Of a stretch of 64,000 nucleotides of DNA, positions 38,490-49,209 are shown piece by piece; positions within the stretch are counted from its first letter, which is position 1; each line of letters opens with the position of its first letter. A program made the position numbers and the translations under genes. This stretch comes from Acridotheres tristis (lineage: Eukaryota; Chordata; Aves; Passeriformes; Sturnidae): contig CM072895.1 in assembly GCA_037013685.1 (NCBI GenBank), forward strand, positions 11,320,463 through 11,384,462, given 5' to 3'. The notes under the pieces are model-generated. The model saw only the letters and a list, made by a program, of their open reading frames with translations, was not told the DNA's origin and searched no databases.

Positions 38490-41400
38490 GGAAGAAAAGA
38501 AACTGACTGCTTTAAGATGAATTTAGGAAAGACTGATAGGAAGATGAAAAATTTTCTCCTATGATCTACGTATGCCCTTTTGCTTTTCCCAGGAAGTCAT
38601 CTGTTTCAAGCCAGACTACAGCCTTTGCTAAACAGTTGTTCTGCTTACTGCCATAAGTCCACTTGGCAAATGGAGTTAATGGGGCCCTAATGAGTCTCCC
38701 AACATATTCTTTATTCCATTAATTTTATCATATTTCCTACTAAAACTCAAGAACGTGATTAACAAAACAGTAATCTATACTGGCGTTTAGTGACAAGATG
38801 TGCTGATTTGATGCAGAGAGATGTCACATGAGAGAAAAATCACACTGAAATACTTTTATTTTGAGGCATTCATTAAGCCACTTCTTGACATTTGCACCTC
38901 AGATCATTCACAGCTGTATTTTCAACTGGAGGAACATAGCATTAATAAGAAGACAGATGTTGATACTGAACACACTGGCAAAGTCACACGAGGACTATGA
39001 AACTGCTTCATGACAGTCACTGGCAAAGATTCAAGCAGCTCCCACAGTCTACATCAGAAAAATAAAGAATGAAGTACAACTTTATTAATCAAAAATTAAA
39101 AGGGAAAAGTATTTTTGCAGAAAAAAGCCACTAAAACCAGCAAAGAAAATACATGTATTTCCCTTTTTTCTTTCTGCCTTACAGGAATGAAGAAATATAC
39201 AGAATAGTACGTTCACCTCTCCTTTCACATCATTATTACATAGTGCTAAGACAGAAATGCAATTTGGGTGAAAAACCCCAACATGCTAGAACCTCATCAG
39301 CTTCAAACATTAATTAAAGTTGCTTTCCTCAAACCAAGAATATCTAAAGTTAATTACCACTACCTGAAAATCCAGGAAATATCAGAGTTTGCAGCTATTG
39401 ACATGTGAACAGAGTATCACTGAGAAATCAAATAAACAGCAAGGAATCTTCTGCGAGTCACCAATGTTTTTCTCTTATCCTAGAAATCTATCACTACTCT
39501 ACCCATTTGATACCTCATCCAGTTGCATTTCTATCTCTGGCCTCCATCCATACCACTCTCCATCCAAAACACAAGCAAGTAGTCACCAAATTCACTCTGG
39601 AGTTGTACTTGGTAGGACAGACACAGGGTATTCTCATCCTTCAGAAAATGGTTATCTGAACATCTTCAGCAGCTGAACGAAACAGAGGAAGTTTCCTTTA
39701 CAGTTCTCACAGCTTTTCCCAAAATGGTTCTGGACTTTGACTCAAGGAATCACTAACAGCAAACTCCTAAATAAGCACAGATTTAAATTCTCAGATGATT
39801 AATCCACTATTAGTGTGAACTCAGCAACTGGAACCATAGTCTTATATGGGGGCTTTCACAAGCACATGAGCTGCAGCAGATACTCTACTCTACACCAAAG
39901 TTTGGAAATCCAGAAAAATTAATATATGCAAACAATTTGTGCAAAACCTAGATAACACTTGGTTGCTTGTAATGTTGGAACTATTATCTTCTAAGCCTGC
40001 AGTGAGATCTGCTATGAATCAGTGGCCAGTACTGCAATCAAACATGTCTAACAAGCAGAAGCCTACAGCTCAAACGTACTCAGTCTTTTCAGAGTTTCAA
40101 GAACAGTAGCATCTGGGAAACTTGCACATCCAGTGCACTCCTATCCAAGGCTTAGAGAAGAAAAATTTAGCCTGCTGTCAGACATAGGAGGCAGGAAAAA
40201 GTCTTGAACAAAAATAGCAGGGGTATAAATCTAACTTCCAAGGTCCAATGTTTGATTTGGTAGCAACAAAGTAAAACAAAGCAACTAGAAAAGAAATAAA
40301 AAAATAAAAGGAGCACTAGCTGTCTATGGTAAGTGAGTGAAATCTAGGTCGCCTCAAACACCCTGTGTCCTGATTGTTTCCCCAACTTCAGAGTATGACA
40401 CCTTTCTTTCTGAAATGGTTGCAGCTGAAACGCTGGCCTAGACATCACATCAAACACTTAGCTCAGCTGCTCAAGCTTTATCTTTCAAGGGAACAGACAG
40501 CCATGAAGAGAATGACAAAAACATCTGGACTTCTGAAGGCCGGACCACAACATGAACCTCATGGTTCAGCCTCACTCAAAGCACATTTGGCTCACATGTC
40601 CTCTACCCAACAATCTCCTATGAAGCATTATATTAAAGCTCCATAGCCAAATGAACTTCTGAACACTCAGTTCAGAAAATGTATCCATTAAAACCTAGAC
40701 AGTGTCATAAATCTGAGTTGCATAAGGTTAGATTTCCAGCATTTCTAAAAACTGAGACTTGCATGTGGGACAAAGTTAAGGGGAAAGCCAAGATAAGGAC
40801 AAACACTCAATTCAAGTATGATACAGAAGCTGCAACAAGACATTGCCCTTCACATGGCATAATTAACAGGTACCAAAGAGCACTTCTAAGCAGTTTAATA
40901 CACAAATATAAGAACCAGTTTTAAGCAGCATGAAATCTTAACAGGGAGACTATTATTCTCAGCTGGTTTTGACTAATAAAGAAAAGGGTATATGTAATTT
41001 TGTTTCAAAGCATATAACTTTAGCTGAAACATCACCTACTGGGAATGGCTGGGCCTGGAGCTGCCATGGGTTCTGTGGGTTCTTTCTGGGCTCTGTCTTT
41101 TCCTGGGTCTGCAGCAAGGTGAGATGGGATGGACAGCGGAAGCACAATAGCCACAGTTTTTCTCTCTCTCCTTCCTGTTCAACAAGGAAAGCTATCCCTC
41201 AGTTGGACAGACAGCACACATCTTCACATCTTATTACACATACCAGTTCAGAGCAAGGTGAGTTTTGCAGCACAGTAAGTGCAAAGTACTAAACACAAGA
41301 GCAATAAATACACAGCTTCCTTGGACATTTCTCAGTCTCCTTCTCAAATATATGAGTTTTCTTCACATTTCTTTTTCACATTTCTGAAGGAAGTCAGTCT

Positions 41401-42900
41401 TGTTGCAGTGAAAGGGTTTACAAAAGATAAAGTCTTACTATCTCAATTCCTAACCAATCCAAGCTTGAGCTGTAAAATGCAAGCAGAACAAAGACCAGTG
41501 CTTTTAAAATAGACCCAGGCAATCCAATGGCTCACATGAGCCTGTCACCCACCCTCTATATTAACAGAGCTCCAAAAACAGTTGAACTGTTTTTCATCAC
41601 TAAGTTTACTTTCCTACTGGTAGAAACATTTATGGTTAACTCCATAGACAAAAAATCTGTGAAAAAAATCCAAGCAAGCATATCTCAAACCTACACAACT
41701 TCCTCCCTACTTCTGCAGACTGAAGAGACCATCACCCAATACAGGAGGCAGGCAACAACACACTTCAGATATGACATAATAATTAGTAAGAGAATTAATA
41801 GAGGGTTTCTTTCCCCCATATACACAACAACATATCCATTTGGCACCCTACAGATACTCCCACATCAGGTCATGCACTAAGAATAGATCTGTTTCCAGAT
41901 ACAAGTTTTAGAGGAGATACAGGAAGAGTAGAAAAAGGTTGAGGTGTTTCAAACAAAGTAAGTTACTACCACTAGTTCACAGGTTAGTAAATCAGATTTG
42001 TGTTCAAGCTTTGATGTTAGTGTCAGGCAGCAAGCTCTCTTTCAAAGTGTGAGGGCAGAAGACAGGTGCTATGTTGGAAGGCAGCATGTTCCCCCTAACA
42101 ACCTAAGAGGAAAAGCTGGCAACCAAAATAAAAAAAAAATCCAAGCGAAGGTTTTGTCTTTTCTGGAAGGCAATAAATATCCCCATCTTTTAAGTGTAAA
42201 GGGGTTTAAAATTATAAGAGCAATTCTTAGCCCTTTCCTCGCACTTCATATATCATCATATACACACTGTAAACTGAATTTCATCAAGTATCATGCTCAC
42301 TATGGCATGCCTTGGCTGCAGCTTGCACATTACACACAGCCAAATAGCGAGTTACTGATCTAGTGAAGTGTCCCCAGCACAAAAGAATTTTTGATTTCTG
42401 GTTCAGTTTAATTGTAGGTCATGCTTAGGTTGCAAATGAAATGAGATTGGGAAGGATTTGCCCTGGGGCTCTCTACCCAAAAAAAAAAAGTTTCCAGCCC
42501 TATTGCTTTAGTTACAACTCTTTTGCCTTCTTCCTGGAAGCATTCCTAATGTCTTTCCCCAAATAACGCAACTGTTTGTTTAGCTGGGAAACTATCCTAG
42601 TAGCATGAAGCAGTTTTTCTTCAGCTGGTGGGTGACATCACCTTAATGCCTTTCACATGAGAAGAGAAGCACAAACTGCATCATCAACACGTGTCCAGGT
42701 CGTTTCTTTGCTGGGTAAGGGAAGAGTCCTGCAGGTTAATCCTTGTATCATACTAAGGCTCTTAAAACTCCCACTGCACTTAGGAAAGGACCTATTGACC
42801 TTTTGGCTGGATGCTTGATTCCCACAGAAGTCTGACTCAGTGTCCTGCCTCCCAACATGGCTACCATGTCCAATTAAGTAGAAGCCTTGTCATGAGGTGG
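38490..42900. other. Intron-like stretch, no well-supported exon
   Basis: Unique AT-rich DNA. A 33-bp minus-strand segment at 40080-40112 (frame ATVLETLKRL, phase 1 at both ends) would bridge the candidate exons at 42928 and 38268, but its donor (A followed by GTACGTTTG) and size make it weak. A 71-bp + strand exon-like segment lies at 41187-41257. Confidence 0.4.
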
Positions 42901-42927
42901 GAGATAGAGATGAAGGCAATGTTGTAC

Positions 42928-42975
42928 CTGAGCCTATTGTACGTCCAACGGAGTCAAAGGAAAGAACCACTGAAT
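42928..42975 (-). CDS. Candidate short exon (48 bp), unidentified gene
   Basis: The minus strand shows a good acceptor (TTGTACTCTTGTGTTACAG) and a donor CAG followed by GTACAACA. The open frame reads SVVLSFDSVGRTIGS between split codons, phase 1 at both ends. It could follow the 27-bp segment at 45330-45356 (frame ITGSSEFG). The peptide is plausible for a folded protein but carries no known motif. Confidence 0.3.
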
Positions 42976-45868
42976 CTGTAACACAAGAGTACAAGTTCAT
43001 TTTCCCCTTTTTTTCAGCACCATTTCTTGCTGTAACATTTTTTTGTTATTTTGCTTAAGCAATTCCTTGTGCTCCCTTCTGCCAGGGAGCAGAACAATTT
43101 CTTCACCCACCAGACAAAACAACAGGCACCTAGCAAAGGCAGAACAACTGAGTATGAAATAAATCACAGTGCCATTAACCAATGAAGTAGCTACAATTCA
43201 TCGAAAATAATTTCATTTTATGTCTAATAAACTTGGTCCCCTGAATAATAACATGCTTTGACTGCTGGCCTAGAGAGTTTTTTTTCTTATCAAATGTATT
43301 CCCAATATTTTGTCCCCACTTAGGGGCCTCACCCTGACATGGTTTGCTAAGCCAAGCACTTTGTATTCCTTGCACTCCATGCTCATCATGTTTCCCACAT
43401 CTTTACTCACAGTAGTGGCTTCCAACTCAATGCACTTCAATTCATCAGTATCCTTTCACCTTTGCACTATATGCAGCACATGTGCCAAGCATCAAGAAAA
43501 TATAACCTCTCTATTTGATACCCTTTTATTTTTCTATCTGGGAATCACAACAATGCTTTTATCCATGACTGCAGTCATGACTCTTGCTCACCAAGACATT
43601 TTTAGTGTTTGCCTGACACTTTTAGTCACTGTTTCATATGATGGGGCACGCTTTGCTTCAACTGTGGTTTACAGATCCTAGTTTTCATATAAGCAACTTG
43701 ACATTTGGCCACATAGAAACCCTTACTGCCTGCTTGCACTCAGCTCACCCCGTGATCTAGACCCCTTTATTAGTCATTCATTTTCCTCATACACCACCCT
43801 TCCAGCCTAGCATCTGTTTGTAAAATTATCAGTAATAATTTGATATTCTATTCCAAGTGGAGTTGCATTATGGTATCATGCTCAATAATGGGGCTTTCCC
43901 CTAGCTTTATGCTTATTTGAGACAAGATTTATTTTGGTAGTAAGCCTCTTGGTTTGCCATCTATTTTCATGGAAATCCTAACTGAAGGAGAAAGACTACC
44001 AAATTCTATTCCCCAGCCAGTGGAGCAGAATTGGGCCCAGAATTTAGAGACAAATTGCCAATGGGCAAAACACAGAAAAGAACAGATCACCACAATAGGA
44101 TTAATAATTGTGTGGCCTGAGAAGTTTTAAACTGACACAGCAATAGCTGAACTGCCTTTCATCTTCACTTAAATGAATAGAGATGAATCCTTTGACATTT
44201 CTCTTTGTCACTCAGGTTTGAGATGTGACCAGCTCCTCACACATCCTTTGCAGCACCACAAGGGCTGCCAAGGTGCAAGCCCTCAGTGCAAGGCAAAAAG
44301 CTCAAGCTCAAGAAGAGTTAGCCTGCTGAAAAGTTTAACCTCCTGCTGCATCACTTGAAATTTAGGCAGGATACAATCACAGGCTCTGGCAGTTGCTATG
44401 TTAGAGTTGAAAATAACTTGACACAGGACTGAGCCCTTGGCTTCTCTATATTTTACATTATCTTGGTGCTTATTTTTCAACTCTTAAAAATGCAAAAAGA
44501 AACTGCTAATTTTCAAAATAAACTCGGTTGTTTTAATAAAGGACTTAATTTGATTGGGTTAAGAAGAATTTAGAAAAAAAAGGTTTGTGTTGTCTCAGAT
44601 CCAGCACTATGGTAATAACATTAAAAAAATTAAAAAGAAGATATTAGTCTCAAAACTTACTCCAACAAAAATAAAAATCCATCTGGACTTAACAACTGTA
44701 TTTCCTCTTTTGGGAATAAAATTCAGACATCATTATATTATTCTAAATAGCAAGGAGTTTAATTCATTTTAACTGCATTAACTTCATTTGCCATCAATTT
44801 TAAAGTATCTCTGTGGGGTTCTAATTTTACAAAACTGTTGAGATTTTTATCAACATGAAGTACTGTTTTATAGTTAATGTCAAATTTAAAAGCTGTTAAT
44901 TTTTCTGAAATATATTTTGTGTTCAAACACTGCACATGAAATATTAAGGCTTATCTAAGAGTGGCTGAAAAGCACTGCAAGCACCAAATTAATAACATTA
45001 TGGTGACCCACAAAAATAGTATAATGTTTCATTCCCTTAACTGAGAACATTATCTTCCTCATATAAAAAAACAATTTACAAGCAGTTTAGAGCAATCTTT
45101 TCCAATCCAGTCCTTCATGCTACTGTTAGTTTCAACTAATCAAATTCACTGTGAATAATCTGTATTACAGCCAACTCCCCCTCAATCTCTAGAAGTAATT
45201 TCACAAAACATGGATCTTTATTAAAACAGTTTTATTTCTGGTATTAGCACTCCAAAAGTGAAGAAACTATAAACCTGAAGAAAGCTCAGAAGACAATGTC
45301 ACCTTTCTTCTACCCAAATAGCTACTCACATCCAAATTCAGAGCTACCGGTTATTTCTGTCAGAAGTTGATGGAGATAGGCAAATCTTTGAAGCAAGCCA
45401 GATTTACTCAGTGTAAAAACACAGTTCTGCTTCCCACAAACATAAAAAGAAAAGTTTCTTTACTTTGTATTTTAAATCTCTTCCACCCATCGCTCAGTTC
45501 AAAATCCTCCTGACTTTCTAGGGGTCTTTTTTGCTGAGACAAAGTGGCAGCTCTGTCTGTGCCCAGTACCTTTCCCCAAGCCCTGGAGTGTGCTCCACCT
45601 TTCAAAGGCAATCTTCAAAGACTTTATCTTACAAAACTTATTAAGACACAATGTAAAACATACCCACTTACATGCACCCCTGCTTTAAGTGCCAGGAAGT
45701 GCTTGTGCCTGAAGGACCTGTCCCCAACCTTTCAGATACCTATTTCCATAAAGGAGCTTAAATATTTTCGAAACCTCCTGCCTTAACTGAAGGGCAGCCT
45801 TTATGCCTAAATCATGAAATCTGACACACAGTAACTTGCCAATATGTACAGCTTAAGGCTGCACTCAC

Positions 45869-45935
45869 CACAGTGCCAGTCTTTTACATCTGTTTTCATG
45901 TTAACTACAATCTTTTTTTTCAGTGGCTCTAGCAG
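45869..45935 (-). CDS. Candidate internal exon (67 bp), unidentified gene
   Basis: The minus strand carries a very long pyrimidine tract ending in TTTTCTTTTTTAAG, 67 bases open in phase 0, and a near-consensus donor (TGTG followed by GTGAGTGC). The peptide is LLEPLKKKIVVNM then KTDVKDWHC plus one base, basic and helix-like. It ends in phase 1 and fits 45330-45356 downstream (G plus AA gives Glu). Upstream, the only phase-compatible exon-like unit is 47432-47502, which ends in a stop codon, so the connection there is unresolved. Confidence 0.4.
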
Positions 45936-46520
45936 CTTAAAAAAGAAAAGGAAAAAAAACCCAAACAAGAAGCTATAGTGAAATCCAAATGTAATTCTGG
46001 ATCTTATCCAATCCATCAGAAGAAGCAAAGACAGCACAAGCACGCACTCAGTTTAGAAGGCACTCAGTGCCAGGAATAATGACAGCTGAGACCTCACCAG
46101 CCAGATTGCAAAGTTGCTTTGGGTCACTTTGTGTCAGTTTTGGGTTAAAGTTGCATTGGGACCTATGCCATGGGTCACTTTCCCCTCATTCCCATCATCC
46201 AGTTAGAGCATCACCAATTGGATCAAATCTGCCCCATCACCCTCCACAAAGCATTGCTGTGCAGGGCTACATACACTCCATCACAGCCCCTTTGGAGTAT
46301 GCAGGAGTGGTGTATGAGATGCTGTTCCAGTGCTGAGAAACCAACACAAGGATCCCATTGCATTCAGGAACAAGGAGCTCAAAGACAGGCTCAGCAAAGA
46401 CCCTCAGTGCTGCTCTTGGAACAAATTTAAACTCGGTTCTAACAATGCTCCATACAGGACCCAGAGCTGAAGTAGTAGCTTTGAAGTAACAGAACTGGGC
46501 TTGCACATATCTGTTCTGTA

Positions 46521-46567
46521 TTAAAAAAAAAAAAAAAAAAAAGGAAAAAAAAAAAAAAAAAAAAAAA
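46521..46567. repeat. Long poly(A) tract
   Basis: An almost pure A run of about 47 bases on the + strand, broken by GG and one G. It follows about 450 bp that look more GC-rich than their surroundings, so a degraded retrocopy tail is one possibility. No flanking target-site duplication was seen. Confidence 0.85.
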
Positions 46568-47431
46568 GAAAAACCACCCACAAAAAACTAAACCTCAAAC
46601 AAATCCACCTACAAATCTGTGATGGCTACATTTATTTCTGCACTTACACCACAGTCACAATCCAGTTAAGACATCCAGGAATGTAGACTGACTGTATTTC
46701 AAGGCAAGGGATGCACTTCAAGTATTGCTAACCCACTGCCTTTCTCAGGGTCTGGATAACTGTGCACCATACTTTCCTGTTCCCAAGACAGGCAAATTAA
46801 ATCATCCATCTTGCTGCATATATTGTGCACCTCAGCTCGGGGCACTTCTGGACACCAGACAAGTATTTAACTGCTACTCGTAACAGATTGCTGAATCTTT
46901 TCCAGTACTCTACTTTCTGAACAGAAAAATAAAGGAAAATTTGGATCTTCACAAACGAATGATGATCCTGACCAACATACTGCAGACTTGTAGGAGAGAA
47001 ATAAAGTCATGCTGAGAAACATCAGAAGTTTCATACTCCATGCACACCATTAGATAAACATTTAACATGGGTACTGCACTGAAGAGGTGTATGGAAACAG
47101 CTCTTAAAAGCCCAATTGTTTCATGTTCTTAAAATCATGTAAGAGCAAATACATGGATTCATTTCCAATGCAAATACTGTCCTTACTTTGATTTCATTGT
47201 TGAAGAAAATGAAGAAATGCAAACCAAAAAAACAAGCAGTGACAACACATAATGAGAATAGCAAACACAATCCACATTCAAACAAGACCTGTATATAAAC
47301 TGTATGTTTACCTAAGTGCTGTTACAAAACTTCAGTTAAGATTTTTATTTTAAGTCCTTCTGAGAAGCCACTAACTTTTTATTGTGTTTTACAGACTCTC
47401 CCTGCAAGGATTTGTAGATATTTGTATCTAC

Positions 47432-47502
47432 CTATCGGAAACCAAAGAAGCTGAACCAATAACTTCTCTTATCTGGTTTTTTTGGGGGAATTATTTTGAG
47501 TT
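47432..47502 (-). other. Exon-like segment with a stop codon at its donor
   Basis: On the minus strand an extreme pyrimidine tract (about 47515-47560 on the + strand is purine-rich) ends in the acceptor CTTTTAAAG. The following 71 bases are open in one frame, LKIIPPKKPDKRSYWFSFFG then FR, until the last codon, which is TAG immediately before GTAGATAC. Its phases would link 48534-48602 (phase 1) to 45869-45935 (phase 0), but the stop prevents this. It may be a pseudo-exon, an alternative terminal segment, or a sign that the links around it are wrong. Confidence 0.2.
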
Positions 47503-47512
47503 CTTTAAAAGA

Positions 47513-47557
47513 GGAAAAAAAAAAAAGAAGAAAAAAAAAAAGAAATAAAGAAAAAAA
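47513..47557. repeat. A-rich homopurine tract
   Basis: A 45-base run of A with scattered G and a single T on the + strand, so a pyrimidine tract on the minus strand. It could act simply as the pyrimidine tract of the exon-like segment beside it, or be an unrelated simple repeat. Confidence 0.8.
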
Positions 47558-48533
47558 GTGCAAAACCAGACTTTGGCAATAAAGTAACTTCCCCAAGAAA
47601 AACAACATGATTGCGTGCTGCTTTGGAAGTGGTCCTGAGAAACCACAAACTGTCAGTCCCACTGGAGTTATAAGAGTTTAATAATAAAGGCTTAACACAG
47701 CCTCAATACCACATACCATTAGAGCAATACACTCCACAGGCCAAGCTAAACAGGGAATACAAGAACATATCACAATATAAGGCTGTGATTTGGTACATCC
47801 TTGTTCAGACGCTCAAGCTCTGAGGTCTGTATTGCTTTCTTACATCAATGTCTTTCATCCCTTACCCCTGCTCTCCAGATACTCTGATGGATTCCTACAG
47901 AACTATAACCTGTATTTAATAACTTTTAATGTAATTTATACCACCAGAGCTTGATTCAGACACCAGATATCCTGCAGAATCAGCTGGCCTGAGGATGGCA
48001 ACTGCAGTAATATTATCTAACAAAATTTTGATTCCGAGTCAGAATGAAAAGAAAAAAATTAGGTGCTTCATTTTTATCACAGAATTAGAAGAACATCCTT
48101 AAGGGTCTGTCATTCATCTGTCTCCCTTTTTCTGCTGAGTACTGAAAACTATAGGATCAAACATCCCAATAGTCGTCAAAGTTCATTTTCTATTTGAGAT
48201 CAATATTCCGGAATGTAGCATACCAGAGAAGGAACATTTAATGCATGAAACTCTTCATAGCTTGCTGACAAAGAGATCAATAACAACAAAAACTATTCTT
48301 ATGTTTCACCTAATCAGGAAATGAAGCTCACAAAAGCAATGCACCTTCAAAATGCATTCTACTGTCAAGATTCATTTGGCAAGAAGACCTGTCTTAGAAC
48401 ATCTCCTTCCTCAAAGAAAAAATATTTTTAATAAGACCCTCTCTTATTACGACTATGCAACATACTGGATAATACTTGTATCTAAAAAACTGAAGGGAAC
48501 TGAATAATTTCAGTTCTGTGTTAGAGAACTCAC

Positions 48534-48602
48534 TTAGATATCTAAAGCATGAATATCCTTCCTCAGATTCAGTAAAACATAACTGCCTGCACTTAAAAAT
48601 CC
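48534..48602 (-). CDS. Candidate internal exon (69 bp), unidentified gene
   Basis: The minus strand has an acceptor of fair strength (GGTTGCCCTGTCCAG), 69 bases open in one frame and a donor CTAA followed by GTGAGTTC. The peptide is IFKCRQLCFTESEEG then YSCFRYL between split codons, phase 1 at both ends. Three Cys residues and an acidic TESEEG segment stand out, but no family was recognised. The downstream connection is doubtful because of the TAG in 47432-47502. Confidence 0.27.
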   Translation of the reverse strand, partial: GFLSAGSYVLLNLRKDIHALDI

Positions 48603-49164
48603 CTGGACAGGGCAACCTTCACTTCCTAACACATTGTTTTGCACACTGAAGATGTATTTATGGAAGAGCTAAGTAATTTACTCAGTTTAATGACAAATGC
48701 CATTCTACTAACTTATTAAGTATCCTACTTGGGCTCTCCATCCTCCCAGCTTGGTCTATTTTGCTTTACTAAGCTCTTTCTTCTATAGTGCCAAGGATTT
48801 TCTTACTTGACACCTTTTTTTGAACATAGTGAGATGACTCTGTTAAGGGCACTGGTCACTACAATAACATCTTTTGTACCACAGTTCAAGGATGTTCCAA
48901 GTGACTCATATTCATAATTTAAAACTCAAGACACTAATTAAGACATCGCCTACGCTCCACACAGCATCAGTGAAGGTCAAAGGAAACACATATAACACCA
49001 CTCTTACTGGTAATCCCAGCTCCTACACATGTACTCTGGCAAAAACAATCAGTAGTGCTCTCATCGTCAGACATCACAAGGAGTTATGATCTCAAGCGTA
49101 TTGTTTGAGCAGCATAATTCTAACATTTTCAATATCTAAGATGAGAAATTACATATAAAGATGA

Positions 49165-49209
49165 CATATAAATATATATAAATATATAAATATATATATA
49201 TATATATAC
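49165..49209. repeat. AT-rich microsatellite
   Basis: An interrupted (AT)n run with AAATATAT variants. The minus-strand frame over it (Tyr/Ile repeats) is an artefact of the repeat. Confidence 0.9.
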
